This document shows positions 31,489 through 40,101 of a stretch of DNA of 64,000 bases, piece after piece (the first letter of the stretch is position 1; the number at the start of each line of letters is the position of its first letter). This DNA is from Azospirillum doebereinerae (GTDB taxonomy: Bacteria; Pseudomonadota; Alphaproteobacteria; Azospirillales; Azospirillaceae), in the NCBI RefSeq assembly GCF_003989665.1, contig NZ_RZIJ01000010.1, positions 62,001 through 126,000 on the forward strand. The letters run 5' to 3'. The notes below the pieces were generated by a model. It was not told where the DNA came from. It saw only the letters and a program-made list of their open reading frames with translations, and ran no database searches. The translations under genes and the position numbers were made by a program.

Positions 31489-32478
31489 TCAGGCCTTTCC
31501 GACCAGCGCGACCCGCGTCCAGGGCCGCATCTGCGCCAGCGCCTCCAGCACCATCGGCCCGGTCAGCCCGGCGAGCAGCGCCACGGTGAACACCGCGGCG
31601 TCGTCGAATCCGAGCTTGTGCAGCGCCACCCGCGCCCCCGCCGTGAAGAAGGCGTGGTGGAGATAGATGGCGTAGGAGGATTTTCCGACCGTGCGGAACA
31701 CCAGGCTCGACGGCATCACGTGCAGCAGGGTCACCGCCCCGCCCATCCCGCACAGCAGCGCCACCACGCTGTTCCAGCCGAAATAATGCTGGATCACCCC
31801 GAACAGCGACGCTTGGTGCAACGCCAGCCCGACGAGCAGCGCGGCGGCCCCCGCCCCCAGCAGCGCGCGGCGCGGCAGACGGTCGCGGAACCGGGTGACG
31901 GCCACGCCCAGCAGGAAATGCGGCAGCAGGACGAAGGTCTCGTTGATCGAGAAGACGTTCGATTCGGTGTGGATCGTCTGGCAGGCGACCATCGCCAACC
32001 CCAGCGCGACCGCGAAGGGCAGCGGCCGGTCGATCAGCTTGGCCGCGTCCAGCAGCGCCACCACGGCGAAGATCAGGAACAGCGACTGGAGGTACCAGAA
32101 ATGGGCGTAGGAATAGACGTAGATCTCCCACATCGCCCCCGGCGCGAAGCTGCCGTTCGCCCCCGGCGCGCGGGTCTGCACCAGATAGAAGAGCGTCGAG
32201 ACCACCAGGAACGGGAAGCCCAGGCGGCGCAGCTTCTTCACGAAGAAGGACGGCAGCGCCCCGCCGCGGGCCGGGCGGTAGGCGTAGACGAGCCCGGAGA
32301 TGAAGGTGAACAGCGGCATCCGGATCAGTTCGAAGCTGCTGGTCGCGTAACGGTAGATGGATCCGTCGTCCACCTGCATGCCGGTGCCCGGCACCCCGAC
32401 CACATGGTAGGCCACCAGCAGGATGCAGGCGAGGCCGCGCAGTTCCGCGATGTGGAAGGACTGGGAGTCTGTGCGCAT
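31489..32478 (-). CDS. Acyltransferase-3 family membrane protein
   Basis: A 329-residue integral membrane protein with about ten hydrophobic segments. The family start, HIAELRGLACILLVAYHVVG, contains the conserved Arg and His, followed by RMPLFTFISGLVYAYR and, near the C-terminus, GKSSYAIYLHHAFF. Members O-acylate cell-surface sugars, exopolysaccharide or lipids; the acceptor cannot be told from sequence. It is not closely like the OpgC protein at 283-1443. Single gene, with its own terminator, divergent from rpsF. Confidence 0.85.
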   Translation of the reverse strand: MRTDSQSFHIAELRGLACILLVAYHVVGVPGTGMQVDDGSIYRYATSSFELIRMPLFTFISGLVYAYRPARGGALPSFFVKKLRRLGFPFLVVSTLFYLVQTRAPGANGSFAPGAMWEIYVYSYAHFWYLQSLFLIFAVVALLDAAKLIDRPLPFAVALGLAMVACQTIHTESNVFSINETFVLLPHFLLGVAVTRFRDRLPRRALLGAGAAALLVGLALHQASLFGVIQHYFGWNSVVALLCGMGGAVTLLHVMPSSLVFRTVGKSSYAIYLHHAFFTAGARVALHKLGFDDAAVFTVALLAGLTGPMVLEALAQMRPWTRVALVGKA

Positions 32479-32759
32479 TGGTTTCCCCGTGCGAGCCGAA
32501 ATGTGGATGGCGACCGTCGCGCCGGCCCGGTGACCTTGTCTCCCGGCCTAGCGAACGCCGCACGGCCCTGGGACGCAGGCGGGAACGGCGCTCCTGCGGG
32601 CTTGTTCTGCCGTTTGGCTGTATGCGTCACGGCTTTCTCGCCTTGGCGCCCGGCGGCGCGTCGGCGTTACCCTCGCAGGTTGGAGCGGGCGTTTCGCGCC
32701 GGGGCGCTTGGCGAAGGAAGCAACGCCGGAGGGCGCTTGAATTTCCTTCGGATTTCCAC

Positions 32760-32787
32760 TGGACAGCGGGGCTCGCCTGTGCATACT
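32760..32787 (+). promoter_or_regulatory. Candidate promoter of the rpsF operon
   Basis: TGGACA (32760-32765), 16 bases and CATACT (32782-32787) give a reasonable sigma-70 promoter about 115 bases upstream of the rpsF start, leaving room for a structured leader. Confidence 0.45.
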
Positions 32788-32847
32788 GCGCCGCTTCATA
32801 ACTCCTTGCCGACGGCATGCCGCCGGCTAGGCCCGGGCGGCTGACCT

Positions 32848-32877
32848 CATCCATTGGGGATGACGGCGCAGCGCCGG
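32848..32877 (+). promoter_or_regulatory. Possible S6:S18 autoregulatory leader hairpins
   Basis: TCATCC and GGATGA (32848-32853 and 32859-32864) form a perfect 6-bp hairpin, followed directly by a GGCG-CAG-CGCC hairpin and a CCG. Many bacteria have an rpsF leader in which S6:S18 binds a bulged CCG. The position is right; the structural match is not verified. Confidence 0.3.
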
Positions 32878-32902
32878 ACCATGAACAGCCATGGGGAGTG
32901 CA

Positions 32903-33343
32903 ATGGCACTTTACGAGTGCGTGCTGATCGCACGCCAGGACATCTCGGCCGCCCAAGCCGAAGCGCTCGGTGAGCAGTTCGCCCAGATCGTCCGCGACAA
33001 CGGCGGCACGGTCGCGAAGACCGAGTACTGGGGTCTGAAGACCCTGACGTACAAGATCAAGAAGAACCGCAAGGGTCACTACACCCTGTTCAATCTCGAC
33101 GCGCCGGCCGCCGCCGTCGCCGAGATGGAGCGGAACATGAGCATCAACGAAGACGTCCTGCGCTACATGAGCGTGCGCGTCGACGAGCTCGACGCCAACC
33201 CGTCGGCGATGATGCAGAGCCGGAACGAGCGCGGTGATCGCGGCGACCGTGGCGACCGTGGTCCCCGCCGCTTCGACGACCGTGGCCCGCGTCCGCCGCG
33301 CCGTTCGGAGACCATGGCCGCTGGTGAAGGGGAGACCGCGTAA
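32903..33343 (+). CDS. rpsF: 30S ribosomal protein S6
   Basis: A 146-residue S6. The core (1-95) is standard: [32 protein letters not shown] and [13 protein letters not shown] long basic, disordered tail follows with three tandem GDR units ([11 protein letters not shown]) and a PRPPRR end, a tail seen in alphaproteobacterial S6. GGGGAG precedes the ATG at 32903. The stop overlaps the rpsR start by one base (TAATG), so translation is coupled. Confidence 0.97.
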   Translation: MALYECVLIARQDISAAQAEALGEQFAQIVRDNGGTVAKTEYWGLKTLTYKIKKNRKGHYTLFNLDAPAAAVAEMERNMSINEDVLRYMSVRVDELDANPSAMMQSRNERGDRGDRGDRGPRRFDDRGPRPPRRSETMAAGEGETA

Positions 33344-33618
33344 TGAGCGACAAGCAGACCACGGGCGCCCCGGCGGCCCGCACCGGTGGCGGCGCTCGCC
33401 GTCCCTTCTTCCGCCGCCGCAAGACCTGCCCGTTCTCGGGCGCGAACGCTCCGGCGATCGACTACAAGGACGTCAAGCTGCTGTCCCGCTTCATCTCGGA
33501 GCGTGGCAAGATCGTCCCGAGCCGCATCACCGCGGTCTCGACGAAGAAGCAGCGCGAACTGGCCCGCGCCATCAAGCGCGCCCGTTTCCTGGCTTTGCTT
33601 CCGTACATCGTGAAGTAA
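33343..33618 (+). CDS. rpsR: 30S ribosomal protein S18
   Basis: A 91-residue protein with a Gly/Arg-rich N-terminus and the conserved [59 protein letters not shown] core. It binds the 30S platform with S6. Its start codon shares one base with the rpsF stop. Confidence 0.97.
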   Translation: MSDKQTTGAPAARTGGGARRPFFRRRKTCPFSGANAPAIDYKDVKLLSRFISERGKIVPSRITAVSTKKQRELARAIKRARFLALLPYIVK

Positions 33619-33666
33619 GCCCGGATCGGGATCGAAGGTTCAGGCAATAGGTTCGAAAGGGTTCCC

Positions 33667-34626
33667 ATGGCCGCCGGTCTGGCCGCTCCGCTGGTTGTCG
33701 CCGTCGGTGGCGGTCTGGTCAGCGCGTTCTTCTACCTGTCGGTCATGTTCGGCGGGTTCGGAACGCTGATCCTCGGCTATCTCGCTCCCCTGCCGCTGTT
33801 CCTTGCGGGATTGTGGCTGGGGACGCCCGCGGTGCTCTTCGCCGGTCTGGCGGGGACCGTCGCGGTGATGGCCGGGACATCCGGAAGCTGGCTGGTGTCG
33901 CTCGCCTATCTGATGACCGGAGCGCTTCCGGCCGTCCTGGTGGTGCGGCAATCGCTGCTGGCGCGGGTGTCGGGCGACGGGAGCCTGGAATGGTATCCGC
34001 CCGGCCGGGTCCTGATGGGCCTGACCGGACTGGGTGTGGTGGCCGTCCTCGCCGCCGTGATCCTGACGTTCGACCAGCCCGGCGGGCTGGAGGGCGTGGT
34101 GCGCCGGATGCTGGCCCGCGTGGCCGAGCCTCTGTTCCGCGCGCAGGGCCAGTCGGCCCCGGGTCCGGAGGAGATTTGGATGGCGGCGGCCCTGCCGGGG
34201 CTGGTGGCGATCTCGTGGGTCATCATGACGATCGTCAACGGGGCCCTGGCGCAGGGCGCCTTGATGCGGTTCGGCCGCAACAAGCGTCCGCCCATGCGGT
34301 TGGCCGAGCTGGAGCTGCCGCGCTGGCTGGTTCCCGCCTTTCTCGCGGCGTTGCTGGGAGCGAGCGTCCTGCCGGACACCTTTGGGTTCCTGGCGGTCAA
34401 CGTCGCGCTGATCCTGGCGGTGCCGTTCGCCTTTGCCGGGCTTTCGGTGGTTCATGTGACGGCCCGGAGCCGATCGGCGCGCACGCCGATCATCGTCGGG
34501 TTCTACATGGTGCTGTTTCTCTTCGGGTGGCCGATCCTGCTTTTGGTCGGCCTGGGCATGATCGAGCAATGGATCGGGCTGCGCCGCCGGTTTACCCGTG
34601 CCGCCCCCGGTCAGGAGGACGAGTGA
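33667..34626 (+). CDS. DUF2232 membrane protein
   Basis: A 319-residue protein with eight or so hydrophobic segments, recognised as the DUF2232 family by position and by the arrangement of Gly-rich transmembrane helices ([39 protein letters not shown] and the C-terminal [25 protein letters not shown]). Function unknown; relatives in Firmicutes are YybS-like. It lies between rpsR and rplI and its stop overlaps the rplI start by one base, so it is part of the ribosomal operon, an arrangement conserved in alphaproteobacteria. Confidence 0.85.
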   Translation: MAAGLAAPLVVAVGGGLVSAFFYLSVMFGGFGTLILGYLAPLPLFLAGLWLGTPAVLFAGLAGTVAVMAGTSGSWLVSLAYLMTGALPAVLVVRQSLLARVSGDGSLEWYPPGRVLMGLTGLGVVAVLAAVILTFDQPGGLEGVVRRMLARVAEPLFRAQGQSAPGPEEIWMAAALPGLVAISWVIMTIVNGALAQGALMRFGRNKRPPMRLAELELPRWLVPAFLAALLGASVLPDTFGFLAVNVALILAVPFAFAGLSVVHVTARSRSARTPIIVGFYMVLFLFGWPILLLVGLGMIEQWIGLRRRFTRAAPGQEDE

Positions 34627-35192
34627 TGGAAGTTATTCTGCTGGAGCGGGTCGAGAAACTCGGCCAGATGGGCCAGGTCGTCAACGTCAAGCCGGGCTTC
34701 GCCCGCAACTATCTGCTGCCGCAGAAGAAGGCCATGCGCGCCACCAAGGCGAACCTGACCGTCTTCGAGAAGCAGAAGGCCCACCTTGAGGCCGTCAACC
34801 TGGAGCGCCGCAAGGACGCCCAGGAAGTCGCCGCCAAGATGGACGGTGTCACGGTCGTCGTGATCCGTCAGGCCGCCGAGACCGGCGTCCTGTATGGTTC
34901 GGTGAACAACCGCGACATCGCCGACGCGCTCGACGCGGCCGGCTACAAGACCGACCGCAAGCAGGTCGTGATCGAGAACCCGATCAAGACGCTGGGCCTG
35001 TCCAAGGTCCGTGTCGTCCTGCATCCGGAAGTCTCGATCAGCGTGACGGTCAACATCGCCCGTTCGCAGGAAGAGTCGGAGCTGCAGGCCCAGCGCGGTG
35101 GCATGGTCACCGCCGCCGACCTGCGCGACGAAGAGGACGAGGAAGACACCTACGTCCAGAACACCGCGACCGAGGAAGACGAAGAGGCCTGA
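34626..35192 (+). CDS. rplI: 50S ribosomal protein L9
   Basis: A 188-residue L9. The N-terminal domain [32 protein letters not shown] binds 23S rRNA; a connecting helix and C-terminal domain ([28 protein letters not shown]) follow. The C-terminus is extended by an acidic tail rich in Glu and Asp, longer than the 150 residues of E. coli. A strong terminator follows at 35251. Confidence 0.97.
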   Translation: MEVILLERVEKLGQMGQVVNVKPGFARNYLLPQKKAMRATKANLTVFEKQKAHLEAVNLERRKDAQEVAAKMDGVTVVVIRQAAETGVLYGSVNNRDIADALDAAGYKTDRKQVVIENPIKTLGLSKVRVVLHPEVSISVTVNIARSQEESELQAQRGGMVTAADLRDEEDEEDTYVQNTATEEDEEA

Positions 35193-35250
35193 TCGCCTTT
35201 TCGGCCGCTCGGCTCCGGCTTCGGTCGGGGGTGAGCGTCGCTCGTCCGAG

Positions 35251-35287
35251 AAACCGCCCATCCCAGACCGGGATCGGGCGGTTTTTC
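35251..35287 (+). terminator. Rho-independent terminator of the rpsF-rplI operon
   Basis: AAACCGCCCATCCC and GGGATCGGGCGGTTT pair with one bulged C and are followed by TTTTT, about 60 bases after the rplI stop. Confidence 0.85.
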
Positions 35288-35427
35288 GCATTCGGGGTCC
35301 GGCTTATGGGCCGGTTGGCCTACCTCCGTACTCGCCCGAATGGGTTAGCAAGTCTGACCTACCGGCGGGTTGCCTTCCGCTTTTCCCGCGCGCCATGCTT
35401 GAACGGATATCGCGTGAGGATTTCGGC

Positions 35428-36690
35428 ATGCTGCTCGCCCGCCTGCTCGGCGCCGCCATCGGTGGCGGATCGCTCGACCTCGTCACCGCCGACGGCCGTC
35501 GCCGGCGCCTCGGCCCGGCCGGGGTTCCGGCCCTGACGCTGTGGCTGCACGATCCAGGGGTGGCGCGCGACCTGCTGATGAACCCGCGCCTGCGCTTCGG
35601 CGAAGCCTACATGGACGGGCGTCTGTCCATCAAGGGCGGGACGATCTACGACATGCTGTCGCTGCTGATGACCGACAGCACCGTGCAGGGCGCCCTGGGG
35701 CGTGTCCTGGAGACGCTGTCCCCCGCCCTGCGCCGCCTCCAGCAGCACAACCCGATGCAGCGCTCGCGCCGCAACGTCGAGCACCACTACGACCTGTCGC
35801 GCCGCTTCTACGAACTCTTCCTTGACCGCGACATGCAGTACTCCTGCGCCTATTTCGCCGACCCGGCGATGACGCTGGACGAGGCGCAGGAGGCCAAGAA
35901 GCGCCACATCGCCGCCAAGCTGCTGCTGGTGCCGGGGATGCGCGTGCTCGACATCGGCTGCGGCTGGGGCGGCATGGCGCTGTACCTCGCGCGGACCACC
36001 GGCGCGCGGGTCACCGGCATCACCCTGTCCTCCGAGCAACTCGCCGTCGCCCGCGAGCGGGCCGAGGCGGCCGGCCTGTCCGACCGCGTGACCTTCGAGC
36101 TGCGCGACTACCGCGAACTGGCGGCCAGCAACACCGAGCGCTTCGACCGCATCGTCTCGGTCGGCATGTTCGAGCATGTCGGTCTGCCCCACTACCGCGC
36201 CTATTTCGACGCGGTGCGCGCGCTGCTGACGGAGAACGGAGTCGCGCTGCTCCATTCCATCGGCCGGCTGGACGGCCCCGGCGCGACCAACCCGTGGATG
36301 CGCAAGTACATCTTCCCCGGCGGCTACTCTCCCGCCCTGTCGGAGGTGCTGCCGGTCGTCGAATCGTCGGGTCTGCTCTCCACCGACGTGGAGATCCTGC
36401 GCCTGCACTACGCCGAGACCCTGCGCCACTGGCGCAACCGCTTCGAGGCCCGGCGCGACGAGGCGCGGGCGCTCTACGACGAGCGCTTCTGCCGGATGTG
36501 GGAGTTCTATCTGGCCGGAGCCGAGTTGAGCTTCCGCACCCAGGGCCACATGGTGTTCCAGATCCAGCTTGCCCGCTCCCTGGGAGCGGTGCCGCTGGTG
36601 CGGGACTACATGGTCCACGCCGAACGGGAGCTGGCGCTGGCCGCGTCCCCCCCGGTCCACGGCGCGCGTTCGACGGAGTCGGCCATCTGA
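35428..36690 (+). CDS. Cyclopropane-fatty-acyl-phospholipid synthase family methyltransferase
   Basis: A 420-residue SAM-dependent enzyme methylating unsaturated acyl chains of membrane phospholipids. The N-terminal lipid-binding part (FGEAYMDGRLSI) is followed by QHNPMQRSRRNVEHHYDLSRRFYELFLD, the QYSCAYF motif, SAM motif VLDIGCGWGGMALYLA, and the later GMFEHVG and KYIFPGGYSPALSE motifs. The ATG at 35428 has GAGGA seven bases upstream; an ATG at 35395 without a ribosome-binding site would add 11 residues. Alphaproteobacteria often have several paralogues; substrate beyond phospholipid acyl chains is not determined. Confidence 0.9.
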   Translation: MLLARLLGAAIGGGSLDLVTADGRRRRLGPAGVPALTLWLHDPGVARDLLMNPRLRFGEAYMDGRLSIKGGTIYDMLSLLMTDSTVQGALGRVLETLSPALRRLQQHNPMQRSRRNVEHHYDLSRRFYELFLDRDMQYSCAYFADPAMTLDEAQEAKKRHIAAKLLLVPGMRVLDIGCGWGGMALYLARTTGARVTGITLSSEQLAVARERAEAAGLSDRVTFELRDYRELAASNTERFDRIVSVGMFEHVGLPHYRAYFDAVRALLTENGVALLHSIGRLDGPGATNPWMRKYIFPGGYSPALSEVLPVVESSGLLSTDVEILRLHYAETLRHWRNRFEARRDEARALYDERFCRMWEFYLAGAELSFRTQGHMVFQIQLARSLGAVPLVRDYMVHAERELALAASPPVHGARSTESAI

Positions 36691-36912
36691 AACCACCGCA
36701 ATCCAGCCATGCTTATGCGACATTGAAGCCGTGCGGTCCGCCGCGCCTTCCTTTCCGTGACGGGGCAGTGCTATATAACCGCGATTAATTTCCGCCCGGG
36801 GTACCGGGAGACCGTCCTCGCGCGGTTTCCCGGCAACAAGCGCCCGCTGGATGACGCGCCCGGCATCGAAGGAAACACAACGCCCTTACCCGTTCGGGGA
36901 GATCTCGCACCC

Positions 36913-38136
36913 ATGTCCAAGATCAAGGTCGCCAATCCGGTCGTCGAACTCGACGGCGACGAGATGACGCGCATCATCTGGCAGTTCATCAAAGACAAGC
37001 TGATCCTGCCCTACCTCGACATCGATCTGAAATACTACGACCTGAGCGTCGAGAACCGCGATGCGACCGACGACAAGGTCACCGTCGAATCGGCCAAGGC
37101 GATCCAGCAGTACGGCGTCGGCGTGAAGTGCGCGACCATCACCCCGGACGAGGCGCGGGTGACGGAGTTCAACCTCAAGAAGATGTGGAAGTCGCCGAAC
37201 GGCACCATCCGCAACATCCTGGGCGGCACCGTGTTCCGTGAGCCGATCGTCTGCTCCAACGTTCCGCGCTACGTGCCGGGCTGGACCAAGCCGATCATCA
37301 TCGGCCGCCACGCCTTCGGCGACCAGTACAAGGCGACCGACTTCGTCGTGCCGGGTCCCGGCAAGATGACGATCAAGTGGGAAGCCGCCGACGGCGGCCA
37401 GACGATCGAGCACGAGGTCTTCGACTACCCGAGCGCCGGCGTGGCGATGGGCATGTACAACCTCGACGACTCAATCCAGGGCTTCGCCCATTCCAGCTTC
37501 ATGTACGGGCTGGAGCGCGGCTACTCGGTGTATCTGTCGACGAAGAACACGATCCTGAAGGCCTATGACGGCCGCTTCAAGGACATCTTCCAGCAGATCT
37601 TCGACGAGACCTACGCCGAGCAGTTCAAGGCCAAGGGCATCGTCTACGAGCATCGCCTGATCGACGACATGGTCGCCTCGGCGCTGAAGTGGGAAGGCGG
37701 CTTCGTCTGGGCCTGCAAGAACTACGACGGCGACGTGGAGTCCGACGTGGTGGCGCAGGGCTTCGGCTCGCTCGGCCTGATGACCTCGGTGCTGGTGACG
37801 CCGGACGGCAAGACCGTCGAGGCCGAAGCCGCCCACGGCACGGTGACCCGCCACTACCGCGAGCACCAGAAGGGCAAGGAGACGTCGACGAACCCGATCG
37901 CCTCGATCTACGCCTGGACCCAGGGCCTGGCCTATCGCGGCAAGTTCGACAACACCCCCGACGTGATCAAGTTCGCCGAGACGCTGGAGCGTGTCTGCGT
38001 CGAGACCGTCGAGTCCGGCTACATGACCAAGGATCTGGCGATCCTCATCGGCCCGCAACAGCCGTGGCTGACGACCAAGCAGTTCCTCGACAAGCTGTCG
38101 GACAATCTTCAGAAGAAGATGGCCGCCTGGCAGTAA
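36913..38136 (+). CDS. icd: NADP-dependent isocitrate dehydrogenase (type II)
   Basis: A 407-residue TCA-cycle enzyme of the eukaryotic-like homodimeric class: [18 protein letters not shown], the substrate Ser in [47 protein letters not shown], and the NADP region [27 protein letters not shown]. Typical of alphaproteobacteria. GGGGAG lies before the ATG at 36913; an AT-rich TATATAA at 36773 may be part of its promoter. A near-ideal terminator follows. The window encodes a second isocitrate-dehydrogenase-family enzyme at 40719. Confidence 0.97.
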   Translation: MSKIKVANPVVELDGDEMTRIIWQFIKDKLILPYLDIDLKYYDLSVENRDATDDKVTVESAKAIQQYGVGVKCATITPDEARVTEFNLKKMWKSPNGTIRNILGGTVFREPIVCSNVPRYVPGWTKPIIIGRHAFGDQYKATDFVVPGPGKMTIKWEAADGGQTIEHEVFDYPSAGVAMGMYNLDDSIQGFAHSSFMYGLERGYSVYLSTKNTILKAYDGRFKDIFQQIFDETYAEQFKAKGIVYEHRLIDDMVASALKWEGGFVWACKNYDGDVESDVVAQGFGSLGLMTSVLVTPDGKTVEAEAAHGTVTRHYREHQKGKETSTNPIASIYAWTQGLAYRGKFDNTPDVIKFAETLERVCVETVESGYMTKDLAILIGPQQPWLTTKQFLDKLSDNLQKKMAAWQ

Positions 38137-38206
38137 CCTTGCCGTAAAAGGCATGGGTGCGACGCCGCGTCCGGGTCAAACCGGGCGCCGGGTCGGCTAG
38201 GGTTCG

Positions 38207-38236
38207 AGCGGGAAGCTTCGGCTTCCCGCTTTTTTT
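38207..38236 (+). terminator. Rho-independent terminator of icd
   Basis: AGCGGGAAGC, a TTCG tetraloop and GCTTCCCGCT form a perfect 10-bp stem followed by TTTTTTT. A textbook terminator. Confidence 0.93.
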
Positions 38237-38276
38237 GTTGCCCAATTTTCGGAAAAATCCGGGAGGAAACGACCCC

Positions 38277-38657
38277 ATGCCCAACGACCTGTTCCGCGTC
38301 GCCGTCATCGGCGCCGGCGAGACCGGCACGCCCTTGCTGCGCACGCTGCTGGACGCCCCCTTCGTCGAGTTGCTGGGCGTGGCCGACCTCGACGCCGAAG
38401 CACCGGGCGCGCGTCTGGCCCGCGAGCGCGGCGTCGCGACCACCACCGATTTCATGGAGCTGGCCCGGCTGGGCGACCGGCTCGACATCCTGATCGACGT
38501 CACCGGCGTTCCCGCCGTGCGCGAGGCGCTGCGGCGGGAGATGCTGGACTCCGACAACCACCACACCCTCATCGTCCACGAGACGGTGGTGCAGTTGATC
38601 CTATCGCTTCTGTCGGGGCAACTGGTGCGGCTGAAGCACGACGCGCAGGATTACTGA
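38277..38657 (+). CDS. Rossmann-fold NAD(P)-binding domain protein
   Basis: A 126-residue protein containing only a nucleotide-binding Rossmann half: FRVAVIGAGETGTPLLRTLL, the strand-loop LLGVADLDAEAPGARLARERGVATTTDF and LDILIDVTGVPAVREALRREM. The C-terminus is a short LSGQLVRLKHDAQDY helix. Full oxidoreductases of this kind have a second, catalytic domain, which is missing here; the gene is intact with AGGA before its ATG, so this is a small family rather than a visible truncation. Partner and substrate unknown. Shares a terminator with convergent gcrA. Confidence 0.7.
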   Translation: MPNDLFRVAVIGAGETGTPLLRTLLDAPFVELLGVADLDAEAPGARLARERGVATTTDFMELARLGDRLDILIDVTGVPAVREALRREMLDSDNHHTLIVHETVVQLILSLLSGQLVRLKHDAQDY

Positions 38658-38664
38658 ACGCGCA

Positions 38665-38714
38665 AAAAGCGGAAAAGCCCTTCTCTCCCCCGAGAGAAGG
38701 GCTTTTCCGCTTTT
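38665..38714. terminator. Bidirectional terminator between Rossmann protein and gcrA
   Basis: A perfect 23-bp stem (38665-38687 with 38692-38714) around a CCCC loop, with A-run and T-run at its ends, lies between convergent genes. It is the longest perfect stem in the window, and one arm shares 15 identical bases with the terminator at 14248. Confidence 0.92.
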
Positions 38715-38752
38715 GCTTTCGGCGTTCGGGCGGGAAGGAAACGGGCAGCCGG

Positions 38753-39127
38753 TCAGGCGGCGCCGACGTTCCGAACCCGTTCCTCTTCGCGCTTCTTGCT
38801 GGTGCCGGTCGGCTGGTAAGCCAAGGCGGCGTGTTCCGCGCAATAGGGCAGACCGCTGAGCGAGGTCTTGCCGCAGAAATGGAAATCCTGGTGCTTGGGG
38901 TCGCCGACCGGCCATTTGCACATGCGCTCGGTCAGCGCCAGGATGGTTGCCCCGCGCGTGGGCTTCTTCTTGATGGGCGAGGGACGGCCCGACAACCCCA
39001 GGCGGTGCGCCTTGCCGATCACCGCGTTGCGGCTGATGTCACCCAGAGTGTCGGCGATCTCGCTCGCGCTCAACCCCTGGGACCACAGATCCTTGAGCTG
39101 TTGAATCCGCTCGTCCGTCCAACTCAT
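38753..39127 (-). CDS. gcrA: GcrA-type cell cycle regulator
   Basis: A 124-residue GcrA protein. The N-terminal DNA-binding part is highly characteristic: SWTDERIQQLKDLWSQGLSA, then ISRNAVIGKAHRLGL and SGRPSP. The C-terminus keeps the Cys-containing CKWPVGDP, FCGK and LPYCAEHA motifs that contact sigma-70 region 2. In Caulobacter GcrA (173 residues) activates promoters with CcrM-methylated GANTC sites; this version is shorter in the middle. Single gene, divergent from none and separated from the anti-sigma gene by 170 bases. Confidence 0.93.
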   Translation of the reverse strand: MSWTDERIQQLKDLWSQGLSASEIADTLGDISRNAVIGKAHRLGLSGRPSPIKKKPTRGATILALTERMCKWPVGDPKHQDFHFCGKTSLSGLPYCAEHAALAYQPTGTSKKREEERVRNVGAA

Positions 39128-39297
39128 CCCCGTGTACTCCCGATCCGGTGCCGCTGCTTGGCTCGTGGTCGCGGTCTGACGCCGTTTTCCATAAGCCGCA
39201 ACATTTTGTGCCAGCCGAGGAGGAACCTACCAGATGAACGCCGCAAACGATAGAGGCTCGCGACAACAATCCTGTGCATAAGTCCGGGGGTGCCCCG

Positions 39298-40101
39298 TCA
39301 GGAGTTCAGGGCACCATACACCTCCTCGGCAATTCCGGAAAGGGTAGCCCGATCGAGATCGCCGGTCACGGCCAAGGCCAAGCCGTTGTCACGCCAGTAC
39401 AAAGCCCGCAAGGATCCGTCCTGGGCGAAGCGGAAGGCGGTCCCCGCCGTGTTCGGGCTGGGCCGGATGTAGAGGGTTATGCGGCGTCCGGCCGCATCCT
39501 CATACATATAAAGCGCTACCGGCCCGTCGGCGTCGGCGAGCAGCCGTCCCCCCATCAGCGCATAGCCGCCTCGGGTCACCTTGGGACAGCGCATCGGCTT
39601 GCCGATCCGCTTGGACAGCCAAGCGACCAGATGCGCCTCCTGGTCGACGCCGATCTCGATGGGGTGGCGGACCTCGACGGTGAAGACCCGGTGCGCGGCG
39701 ACGGCGTCGGCGATGAAGGCGGCGGTGGGGGGATCGCCGCGCAGACCCGCGCGGTCGCGCAGCAGCCAGCCGCCCGCCCCACCGGCCAGGAAGACCAGCA
39801 GGGACGCCGCCAGCGCCATTGCCCAGAACCGCAGCCGCCCGGTCCCTACGGGCAGGGACGCACGGGCTTCGAAGGGCGGGGTCAGGCGGTCGGGAACCGG
39901 CTGGTCGATCAGCGGGCCGAAGCTGTGCGACAGCAACGCGCGCTGGGCGCGGTAGCGCTCGATGCGCCGGGCTTCCTCCGGGTGGTCGGCGAGGTGGCGT
40001 TCGACGGAGGCGCGCCGCTCCTCGGGCAGTTCACCGTCGAGCCAAGCGTGCAGGTCGGCCTCGGTCACGGGAGTCTGGGGGCCGTTGGCGCCGGTCGTCA
40101 T
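39298..40101 (-). CDS. Membrane anti-sigma factor of the ECF pair
   Basis: A 267-residue protein: an N-terminal cytoplasmic anti-sigma domain (EADLHAWLDGELPEERRASVERHLADHPEEARRI), one transmembrane helix (about 92-113, FWAMALAASLLVFLAGGAGGWLL) and a periplasmic domain. The zinc-binding HxxxCxxC motif is missing, as the position after VERH has no Cys, so redox sensing through zinc is unlikely. Its start overlaps the sigma gene stop by one base (TGATG), which fixes stoichiometric expression. The periplasmic part (VEVRHPIEIGVDQEAHLVAWLSKRIG) resembles other FecR/RsiW-like anti-sigmas of proteobacteria. Confidence 0.85.
   Translation of the reverse strand: MTTGANGPQTPVTEADLHAWLDGELPEERRASVERHLADHPEEARRIERYRAQRALLSHSFGPLIDQPVPDRLTPPFEARASLPVGTGRLRFWAMALAASLLVFLAGGAGGWLLRDRAGLRGDPPTAAFIADAVAAHRVFTVEVRHPIEIGVDQEAHLVAWLSKRIGKPMRCPKVTRGGYALMGGRLLADADGPVALYMYEDAAGRRITLYIRPSPNTAGTAFRFAQDGSLRALYWRDNGLALAVTGDLDRATLSGIAEEVYGALNS

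Larger units (their letters stand above)
32479..32902. other. Divergent intergenic region between acyltransferase and rpsF
   Basis: About 420 bases without a convincing gene. The part nearest rpsF holds a candidate promoter (32760-32787) and two small hairpins that could be the ribosomal-protein leader. The rest is GC-rich with no recognised structure. Confidence 0.5.
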
